Below are positions 23,690 to 35,436 of a DNA stretch of 64,000 bases, in pieces. Both the position numbers and the translations under genes were made by a program. The DNA comes from Berghia stephanieae (taxonomy: Eukaryota; Mollusca; Gastropoda; Nudibranchia; Aeolidiidae): the NCBI GenBank assembly GCA_034508935.3, contig CM067442.1, positions 145,056,337-145,120,336 on the forward strand. Direction: 5' to 3'. The notes under the pieces are model-generated. The model did no database searches and was not told where the DNA came from. It was given only the letters and a program-made list of their open reading frames with translations. Each line of letters starts with the position of its first letter. The first letter of the stretch is position 1.

Positions 23690-26084
23690 TAACGTGAGGT
23701 TCAAATATGGGACTCACAGCTTGCGGTGTTGTGAAGGAAAAAGAGAAGAACAGATGAGGAGACAAAAGAGACAGTAAGATTAAGAATGACTTCCTCAATT
23801 CCAGATGTGAAGGCAAGAGCATCAACCCAGAACTAAATAGTTCCATGCCAGAAATAGAACTAACACAAAGTCACATGAAAGGGGAGGTAGATAAAGGAAA
23901 GCAAGCTACTTATCCAATCCATTATAAATAATAATAAAAAACAAGACCCCCCTCCCTTCATACACAATTACAGCATGCCAAAAGAAAGGAACAGATTGGG
24001 AGAGAGAAGACAAAACAATTTAAATAAACAGTAGACAGGGTATTCAAAGGTAAGTTGGCCTAAATAGTCCATCACAGTACACAATAATAAATGATAAGAA
24101 TACACGACAAGAACACATCACGAGAAGGCCAAATTATGAGATAGAAAGTCCAAAAGAAAAGCCAAGACCCCTATAACCCCCCCCTCCCCCATCTCAAACC
24201 CACCACAGCAGTCAAGCCTCAGGACAGCGACAACTTGGGAGATTCAAAACAAGTAGACTGCTTTAAAAAAAATAATCCATTGTAATGGAATATGACACGA
24301 ACAGTACAGAAAAAAAATTCACAATGTGAAAACAAAAAGAAGAACTACATAATTTTAATTATTGTCTTATGATAAAAAGTATAAAATAACAAACTGGGTC
24401 GTGGGTTTTCATTTTCAGCGTAGTATCATGAATGTAACAATACATAGGCTATTGATGAAAACATGTCAATGCGATGTGTGTATCAGGTCCCTTTGGCTAG
24501 TCACAAATACATAACAATAACAATAACAATGGTAGTAATAATAATTATAATAATATGAGATGCGTATGACATTAAAACATGCATACCAAGATGAGGATGA
24601 AAACCATCCACAGGTTTGTTTTTTTTGTCTTTTCTTACTTTTTACATTCTAGAACACAATACCTCGTATAAATTTCAGCACCTTATTCAAATAAAACTGG
24701 ATACAAGAACAAAATTTTTAAGATTTGAAATAATAACAAACAAAAACAAAAAAAAGGGGGGGACTCTCTAGTAACAGTAAAACCTCCACTTTAGATCCAT
24801 TTCCTTATTACGCATTAGAAAATATTTCATTACAAAATGTCTATAAGTTCCTGTAGTGACTTGAAATTACTTTTAAAAACTTTTTGATGCAGGACATAAA
24901 AAATTCATCAAATTCTCAAGACCTTCCGATAAGTTGAAATAAAAATAATTTCTATTTCTCCAGCACCCAACAATGCTGTGTTGCAGCAGTCAAAGAGGGC
25001 AAGGCATTTCATTCCTTTGAAAACATTTTTATAAAACAAAAAAAAACTGTTTATAAAACATCTCAAAACAAAGAATAGAATTGTAAAAACAAAAAAGTTA
25101 AAAATATAACAATTAGACCAGATAATTATTGCGTAATTCATTAACATGAACAAGTTGGTGATAAAGTTTATAAAACCAAATACATGAAAAATGGATTAAT
25201 AAATACCTTGAAAAATAGCTCATTCTGACAAAAGTATCATAATGGGTGAAAAAAAAAAAACAACCAAAAAAAAAAACAATAAAAACAAACTGGTTTCCAA
25301 TGTGATGTGATTTTTAAACAAATATTAAGAGCATTTAAATTAAATGATCATTGATGCGGAAGTTTTGTGTGAAATAAATTATGATTAATATGAAATGTAA
25401 CAGATTTACAACATTTTGAATGGTAGAACTTGCATTGAACATCAATGTATCTGTTATTATTATACACTAAAACAATTCTAGCTTGCTGACGTGTAAATAA
25501 ATAGAGGAAGGTTAATATCAATGATAAAAATATGAAATTATATTATATGAAACATAAAATCCTAAATTGGTCATTTTTGACAATCACATCAATAAAGTAT
25601 TAACAGCCTGTCAGTCTATATCGAGATTAAAAAAAAACAGGTAGAAGAAAAGAAATATCAAATTCAAAATATAGACGAACTGAACAGGCAGACAAGCAGC
25701 ATAATTATCTTTGAATAAAACTGAGACAGCTGCCAATGTTACGCATTTGAAACATATTGAATCTTTAATTCTACAGATATGTATGTCAGTTTAATGATAT
25801 AACGTAGTGTGTGGTACTTCTTTCCTCTGCCTTAAAAGCCAACAAATAGGTAGAAATTAAGTGCTCATGAGCTTTTGATTATCAAGTCAGAACAAATGAG
25901 AAAAAAATATAAATAAAATAAAATAAAAATACAATGACACACATACACTATAAAACATGAAATAAAGAATGTGTAAAAATTCGTTTCAAAACACTAAACC
26001 AATCAATAAAGTTTACCATTTTCAAACTCACAAACACACCAGAGAATCATTTGCGTATTCTTACTTCAGACTACAAAACAACAA
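23690..26084. other. AT-rich stretch downstream of ENOPH1, probably including its 3'UTR
   Basis: No exons, TIRs or SINEs were recognised. The ENOPH1 3'UTR (minus strand, below 26085) must begin here, but I could not find a convincing polyadenylation site. Confidence 0.45.
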
Positions 26085-26344
26085 TCAAACATCCTCTGGA
26101 TTTTCATCGTCATCTTCATTGTCAACATCATCATCGTCCTCGTCGTCTTCATCTTCGTCGTCATCCCCTTCTCCATCTCCACCAGCAAACCTTTTGATGT
26201 CCTCAGGATCCTCCTCGTCACCGTACAACTCTTCAAATCGTTCAATGTAGGTGAACTTCATTTTCACTTCCTCTGTTAGAGGAGCATTGCCAGGTCTGAC
26301 AACTAAGACTGGTTTCATTCCAGCTCCATTCGCTGCCTCGGCCT
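26085..26344 (-). CDS. ENOPH1: ENOPH1 exon 6 (residues 228-313, acidic tail, stop)
   Basis: It encodes VLVVRPGNAPLTEEVK and FTYIERFEELYGDEEDPED, followed by GGDGEGDDDEDEDDEDDDDV and more Asp/Glu to the TGA at 26085-26087. The tail is codon-mixed (GAT/GAC/GAA/GAG), so it is not a simple microsatellite read in frame. Confidence 0.92.
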
Positions 26345-29300
26345 CTGTTGTGAAGTAAATCAAATAGAATTGAAATGAGCAATTTTTATAATCATCAATC
26401 TTTAAACATCTGAAGCCATTCAATATTTATTTTTAGATATCTTATTTTACAGTGTCCTAAAACATTTTAATATTATTTCCCAGATGATAAAAGTAGCATA
26501 AGACTGATGTCAAATATTGAAAAGCAAAACAAAAATGAACCATTAAATCCAGTTACAATGTACACGACAAAATTCTATATTTCAAAATTCATATTCATTT
26601 TTCATGTAACCTAATAATTAAAACATAGACCCGTAAATGAGCTCTACAAAAATTGACTGAAAATTTTTGATGAACATAGACTTTTAAAATAAAATGAGTG
26701 CAGTATAAGAGAGGAAAGAGATAAGAGACAATAAGAGAGCAAGTATTATTATTTAGGTACTTTGATGTAGAAGTAGAAGAAATGGCATATAAGCCAGTTA
26801 TAAAGTAAAGATGACCTATCAAAGTTAAAAGCTTTGAACACCAGAAAAAAATACTTTCACTAAAATTGTCTGTCAACATAGTCATAGTGTAGGAAATTAG
26901 AGGAAAAATATGACACCACGTGTAATGTATGAATACAAGAATAGAAATACATGACATTTTTTAATTCATTCATTTGTTTGAATTTGTAAACAAATATATC
27001 TATTCTCATCGGACTAATCGTTAACGAATATAACCCAAGTTTACACATAGATTCAATTCTCAGCATCTAGAATACCCCAAAACTTATTTCCAGTTTGAGG
27101 TGAACGATTACAGATAGTGCTTAAATTTAATGAAAACGTGTGGAGTGGGCACTTGTATCAATAATGATGAGAATTATAGGGCATTGAGAGAAGTGCCAGA
27201 TGAAAACAGAGAATATAAATATCGCAGTGCCAGAGCCAAACTTGGCATCCAACCAACACAGCCCCCTTCGCCTGGCTGAGACTGAGAGAAAGAGAGAGAG
27301 AGATCAACAAGCAGTCGCACTAGCCACTGAGCCATCCAGTTTGGCTCTGACACCGCAATATTTTTCTTCTCTGTATCATCTGGCACTTCTCCATACCTTA
27401 TGTTTTTTTTTTAGGCTTGCAACACATTTAGATCATACAGCGCCAGTACAAAGGAAGAAAATGGGATAGTAAAAAGTTCTGGAATTAAAATTAAAGCACC
27501 CAAGAGAAAGTAAGACAAATGGGAACTGGGAACAGATAGGGATCAGGTGTAGAATCCAAGAGCATACCCAGACCTGCCAACCTTCCCAGGGTGAAAAGTG
27601 TCTTTTTTAGCAAAAAAGTGTATTTTGTTCGCACATGTGGAAAAAAAGTGCGCACTATACAAAAATTTATATAAAAGCTAAAATCAATCCCAAATCAAAA
27701 TAAACTCTAATCTTCATCAGTCAAGCAATCTCTAGTGATTACAAAATTATCAATTTATCGAGAAACTAAAACTCAATGGCCATTTACATTACATAAGGCT
27801 CAGAAATTGCAATATCAAAGGAAATTGCTTTCGAAACACTCAAAGAAATGACCAAAAGACCCTTAACATGTTGGTAGTATTGATGCTAGTGTCAGTGGAA
27901 AAGTGTTGGTTGTTGTAGCGATGGTGCTCTAGTGGTGGTGGGGTGATGATGATGATGAAGCTGTGGTGGCGGTGGTGGTAGAAGTGATGTGGTGGTGGTT
28001 GTGGCAGTGACAATGCTGTGATGGCATTTGTAGAAGTAATGATGTCATGATGTTGATGGTAAGAGATGCTGATGAAGTTGTGATGGTGATATCTGCTAGC
28101 CCAGTACATCAGTTATGAGAAAGTTTTGAGATAAAATAACTGGGAGAGTGGTCTTCAATTCAATAGATGACAATTTGCAACAGTAGCAAGATATTTTCCA
28201 TATATGTTATCTAATGATCCATATCTCTCTATCTCTCTTTTTTTTTTTGAGCATTCACTACTACTATTACTTCTATATACTACTAATACTATTACTTTGG
28301 TCAAATGATGGGAAATTCGCAAAGTATGTAATATGCAGAGACAAGTTAAATACTTCTAAAATGTTCTAAAAATTAATTTTGAACCAAATACCGTTCTTAA
28401 AGCTGCCCACTTTGTAATTCAAGACTCGTACAAAATAATAATGAAAAAAAAGATCATTATAAATTTTATAAATCAAAATAGAGTAATTTAGTTATTATAA
28501 AGGGAAATAACCCATTTCTGTTTAAGTTAATTAGCAATACAGTTTTTAATTGAAAGCTTCATAGTCAAAGATGGTTCAATTAAATTTTCACTAAGAATTT
28601 TCTATTTAATAAGTGGCAAAAGTTTAAATGTGGTCTGAGACTATTTAAAGTATAAAACAAGCTTATATGCATAATTCTATGCAAATCCTCAAAAATGTAT
28701 GAGAAAAATATTGGTGAAATCCGGCATCATATAAGCAACTGAAATGATAACTATAGTATTAGTATTAAATGTGATGCATCATTCATTCAGAAACATGGTC
28801 AACAGTTGGTGTACGACACGTGTGTATCAATGCATCAAATGTATCATCAAGATCATTCACATCACAATCTTTTAAAAAAATTTTATTAAATCCACTAAAA
28901 TCGTATCCGCGTATTCGGGGTCCAAAAATCGTACTAAAATACGATTAATCGTACTGGTTGGCAGGTCTGCATACCATCAATGTACTTAGTTTGAGATCAC
29001 CTGTAACAACCAGACACAAGCACAAGATCCAACAAATAGGAAAACACTCAAATTATTCAAAATAACAAATATAATAATACATAACAGAGAGATGATTTAC
29101 ACAGAAAAAAATATCATCTCCCAAAACAATAAGTATGCATTTGACTGTTTCCCTCCAAGCCAGGAATCCGGCCAGGGCCAGGACAAAACCAAGTAATCTC
29201 ATTCCAAGACAAAGACAGAAAGCAAGTTGGAAAACAGATATAGGGGATAGAAGACACAGCAAGTACCTCCCTGCCCGCTATGGGAGGTCAGGAACCCCGC

Positions 29301-30210
29301 CCAGTCCATACCTTATATTTCTCACCATAAATATCATGAATATACTTACCAGCAGGGATGTCGGTGAGGAAAAGGATATCTTTAGGTTCATTTCCAATCT
29401 CAGCTGCTATTTTCTTGTAGCTTGCAACCTCTGTCTTACTGCCCGACGTTGTGTCAAAATAGTTTGAAAAGACCTGAGAGACACAAAGCATGGGTTCTTA
29501 AACATAGAATCAGTTTAGGAAAGATCTTTTGATTATGATCCTACTGTAGTCTTCCTCTTCATTCATGAAGATATAATTAGAATATCAGTAAGCTATCATG
29601 CACAATAAACCTGATATAAGAAATAAAAAATAAAATATGTGCGTAATAATAGTAATAAAAAAAAAAAAAAAACCCCTGTGAATTTCAAGACAAATAATTG
29701 TATCAAACTATATATAAAAAGCATGATATCCAATCTTACTTAAAAACGATTAAGAACAGGTGCAATGTTGTTTAATTTTGGAGGAAATCACAACAGATAT
29801 AATATAAAATAAATTAGAGTTGTACATATTTTTGGAGGAGAGAGGGGGAAGCAAATTTGACCAAATTCTGATTCATGCTCCCAAATTCAGATTTTAAAAC
29901 CCAAAGCTTGGGAAATACCCCAAGCTTTGGGTTTCGTAAATGTCTCAATCTGGAAGAACAGGATAAAAACTTTGGTCAAATCTGCCCCCTCCCCCCTCCC
30001 TCCCCCCTCCCAGCTACATTCAAAAATATACAAAAACACAAATCCATTCTATATGTATGTTGTTGACAAAAGATTATGGCAGACCTGCCAAATTGAAAAC
30101 TTCAAATTTAGTAACTTTTATGTCAATTTTCAGTAACTTGACAAGGAAATTCGTAATATCTAAAATTGTGTATGAACAACCACAATATTATTATTATTAT
30201 TAGTAGTAGC

Positions 30211-30286
<76 letters not shown>

Positions 30287-33200
30287 CAGTAGAACTCGGA
30301 AATAGCGAGTTCGACGGGTCCACTCCTAATTACTCGCTATTTCCGAGTTGCCAGGAAAGGTCACTCGGCCGTACAAAAATATGGAAAGACAATGTGTGTG
30401 TGTGTGTTCTGTGCGTGTGTGCCGCGCGTGCGTGCAAATGACTGTGTGTGGATAAAGTGGGGTGAGGACGGGGTTGAACACGGCCTTCGTTAACTACGTA
30501 ATGATGGCCACAGGTTGAAGTTGATCCACCCCTTCCATTTCCATCAAGATTTCGTGTATGTGTGTGTGTGTGTGTGCGAGTGTTTGTATGCACTAGGCAT
30601 GTCTGATGAGGTAAGCAAGCGCATCACTCAATCACTGACCCACTGAAATAATGGTTCCACGTTCCCCTCTCTCGCTGATCGTGTCGTTCGTTAACGAATG
30701 CGACTCGCTGACCGATGCTGCGAAGTGAGGCATGTTGACATGTTGGCTGCCAGTGCTGACCTCGTGCGGCACCACATTGGGTGAATAATTGACCCCCACA
30801 CGCACACAAACACCCACACCCAACCCCCACCCAAATTTGTTTCGCCTATTATGTACTCTAGACTAGGCTACTATGTAATATTACTCGTAACGAAAAATAA
30901 GAAAAGAAAAGAAGCTAGGCTAAAAATATTTAAATCGCCCTTGTCTGGTGTTTTGCTTTACTTCGTTCGAAGTCCTAGGCTGGGGAAGGAAATGCTCGTT
31001 ATTTCCGAGTTGACCTCTTTTTCATACTCGCTACTTGCATGCTAATTTTATTGACTCAAATAAGAGAAAAAAAAACGGGGATTTAGATTTTACTCGCTAT
31101 TTCCTAGTACGTTACTTTCATGTTCTACTGTAGTAGTTGTAGTTGTTCTTCTTCTTATCATTATTATTATTATTGTTATTATTATTATTTAAGTATTACT
31201 AAGAATTAAAAATTTATAATTTTCCATAAAATTTCATACGTGACCTTGAAATTTGACTAAAATTCATAAAATCACGGAAAATTTGTAAGATTTGGCAGGT
31301 ATGTTATAAGGTCACGAAATAAAACAAGTAAATCAAGAGAGGACATATAACCAGGATTTTTTTCCCTATATTAAATAAATGCAATAAACATTTTCAAAAA
31401 TATAATTTATAAAATGCAAATCAATATTTCTAGTACTCAAATCATTTGTAACACAGTTCTCAGTATGTATTATCTTTCTAATGTCTTTTTGAAAGTCTTC
31501 TAATAACATTCAACAGAATATGCAATATAAACACTTTTCTGATCATCCATATTACTTCAGTAAAATATCACTAAATCACCAAGCGAAAAAAAATCAGGAT
31601 AATTTTATTTATCAAAATAGCATATATTTAAATTCAAAGTAACCCTGCTAGAAATAATAAAATCTGAGAAAAAGTCTCGAATTATTTTCCCATCACTTTA
31701 TGTACTAATCGGCCATAGAAACACAATTTCAACACCCCATCCCCATCTAATATTTGATATAAAAGTGAGGTGCATTGTATTTTTTATCTCAATAGGTTTT
31801 CGAAAGAACTTACATCAGACAAGTCTCCAAAGTTACTGTGTGTGAAAAGCAATTTCTGTGCCTCGATGCTTCCAGAAGAGAATACATACAAAGAGAAGCC
31901 TTCCTCTACAAGCATTTTCAGCATTTGACCAGCATCTTGAAATAACCTGTGGGATTAAAATACATTTTTTAACCCTTTTAACAATGAGATTAAAATACAT
32001 TTGAAATCGAACCGTCTCATAACAACAGACTTAATAAAAATGTCTTATCAATTCAAATGACTGAAATTATATTTGAGTGTCATTGTGAGAACCCAAATTT
32101 GGTGCCTTTGGGTTATTGAAGACTTTATGAGCCTCATGCTTAAAACTTTTAGAGTAACACGAAACCCCACCATGAAAAAAAAAACAAGAAAAACAAATAC
32201 AATGCTTATCGCAATTTATATAGATGTCACCCCTCCTATTCTTAACCTTTTATGAGGATATATTTAGTGTCATTATGCCTCCTACTATTTGAGTATGCTC
32301 GCACTACATGGATCCCCCCTTTACAAGATGAAAGACATGCAAGATTTGCCACAAATTGCTGAAAGAAGGACCTAATATGTGTGACAGCAGCTCTTGACAC
32401 ACTAAGAAAGGTAACACTAACACAAGTCTCATAAAGAGAATACGCAAATGCAGAGACGCCAACTTTAAATTTGGCTCACAGGAGTTTCAGACATCACTCG
32501 TAGGAATTTCAATGCCGAAAGAGGAATTTCCGCACACAAGAAAAAGGAATTGGAATGGTAATTGGCATTGTGTTTACATATTGTTTAGTTCCAAATAGAT
32601 AACTGATTAGAATTATATTATGATATATAAACACATTGCCAAATACAATCCCAAATTTCCTTATTTTAAATGGAGTAAAGCGCCAAAACCTAATGGTAGA
32701 GATTGTAGTACTGGTGGTAGTGAGGATGATGTGGTGTTAGTGGTTGTAGTAATAGTGGTAGTGATAATGAAGATGTGATAGTGGTTGTTGTTGTAGTAGT
32801 AGTGGTAGTGATGGTTGAAGTAGTAGTGGTAGTGATGATGATGTGGTGGTGGTGGTTGTAGAAGTAGTAGTGGTAGTGATGATGATGTGGTGGTGCTGGT
32901 GGTGGTTGTAATGGTGATGGTAGTTGCGGTAGTGGTAGTAATGATGATGTGGTGGTGGTGGTTGCAGTAGTAGTTGTGGTACTGATGATGATGTGGTGGT
33001 GGTGGGGGTTGTAGTAGAAGTGGTAGTGATGATGATGTGGTGGTGGTTGCAGTAGTAGTGGTAGTGATGATGGTTGTAATACTAGTGGCAATGATGATGA
33101 TGTGGTGGTTGGAAAGGAATGGGGAGGGGGGGGGGTATTCTTGGAACAAATTGACCTCACCGGAATTTGACGGAAGTTGCCCGGAGCCCGGAATTTTTTG

Positions 33201-35345
33201 CTCCAGACCGGAGTTTTTTCCGGTGAAACCGGAGTTTTGGCATTACTGCAAATGCATCTATTTCACAAAACACACTAAAGCAAACACTCAGTCAAAAACA
33301 TTGCAGATTACATCAACAATTCAAAAAACAGATACTACACCTGGCTTCTTCACATCAACAAATTTCATTAGCTATTCACAAAATCTGACACATGCAAATA
33401 GTTTTTCCCCTCGAGCAATAGGCAAACGGAACTAACTAATATGACATAATAGACATTAAAACCTCACATCATTTCAACAACACCGAGAGAAATGAATGAC
33501 TGGAATGGCAGGGATGCATGTGAGATAAATTTAAAAGATTCGCACATAATAATTGCACACCTTTTGGACTTAAACTTGATAATGCCTACATTTTGATATA
33601 CAGTTCAGACAATATATATAATTTGAAAATTCCCATTAAATGAATAGACACTAGATAGATTTAAAATTCAACAACACTCCCAATCAGATGCCAACATAAA
33701 AGCTTGTCAAAGGGGAATTATTGACAAAAATAGACCCCGGAGGAAGGCTACCCCTGGGCACAATCCAAGACCATCCTTAACCTGCCATAGATCTGAATCT
33801 GAATGTTATTCGAACTCAACTCAATTCTGAGTATTTGTATTCGAGGATGGAGAGATTTGATAAGATATCTGACTACCTGCAAAATACAAAAGGGGATGAG
33901 TTCTAATATCAATACTATATATTACACAGTCGCCCAGAGAGATGAGTTATCATTTACTGAGGATAGGGAATATTATCTCTCACTCACATGGAAATATAAA
34001 CACACTAATATCCAATTCATTTCTTTCACAGAAAAGGACTCCAGTCATGGCCTGGGCAAAACCAAGTGAACCCACTCCAGGACAAAGACAGAAAAACTTA
34101 GAAAAATACACAAAAGATTAGGGGGATAGAAAACCCCACCAACCATCCACAAATACATAAATAAATAACATTAACACTGAAAAAAAAATCAGATAAAGTT
34201 TAAGAGAACTTCATCTCCTAGAAACAACAACAACAAACCCTACTTACTCTCCCTTCACTTCACCACTTTCATAAGCCTTTTTCCAAATCATTCCCTGCAA
34301 TGCTTTGAGCTCTGTTGACTTCCTATCAGAATCCATTTGCCACTTGACATTGTCCACCACAGCTTTGACGATGTCGTCTTTGTTGGCATCTTCAGCTGGA
34401 ATATCCACTACACCATCTTTCTTCTCTTCCTTGTCTTTGATAGCCTACATCAAATAAGAAAAATATAATAAAGAACTAAATAAAATTACAGCTGCATCGC
34501 ACAGAAAAACAAACAAAAAAACAAACAACAAAAACAACAGTAAAAAATCCATATTGGACAAAAGCACTATACTGTGTTAAAAAGGCTTGAAAGTAAAAAA
34601 AAACCATGGGTGGGAATTGAGAAATCATGGTTTCAGTTGGAAAAAAAAAACCCAAAAAACCCCAGAGATTCTATCTATAAAGGAATCTAGGGAATGCTTC
34701 ATGCTCCCACAGAAGAACCTAGAAAATAATAATAATAAAAAGAAATGATTCACTGTGACATTCATCGATTTCACTGATTGAGAAATTATGGTTTCAGCTA
34801 GAAAAAAAAGTCAAAAGAAAACAACAAAATACAAAATCAGAGCGTTTATCTGATGTGGAATCAAGGGAAATAATTCATGCTCACAGAAAAGAATCCATAA
34901 ATTTTAAAATACAGAAATGATCCACAGCGACATTCATTGATTTCACAAAAGTATTTGTTAAGCCTAATGCCTCACCATCCATAAATGTTTATGCAGTGTA
35001 ACTGAATTTTAAAATTATACTGCGGAAATGCCAAGGTACAAAATTTGTTTAAAACTTATCTACATAATTAATACTCATTCCACTAACTTAAAAAAACTCA
35101 ATCAGGTATATCTTAGGGTCATATGTATGTACCTCCATATGCAGTTAGAATTTTTTATAAGTCCTCAGTCTATTAAAAAGTCAATGAGTTATGAATATTC
35201 TAAATTAAATTGATAAGAGAGTACTTTGCGAAAGAGCAGACGGTCCAAAAGGTAGCTCTATTATTAATTATTCATGTCATCCTTTTAACTTTACAAAAAT
35301 TATGAACTTGAACATAACAAATTCTATATCCTCACTATATTTACA

Positions 35346-35436
<91 letters not shown>

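Noticed and set aside
32661-33160. Minus-strand His/Thr/Ser-rich frames of about 160 residues.
   Set aside because: They are translations of the GAT/GTG minisatellite.
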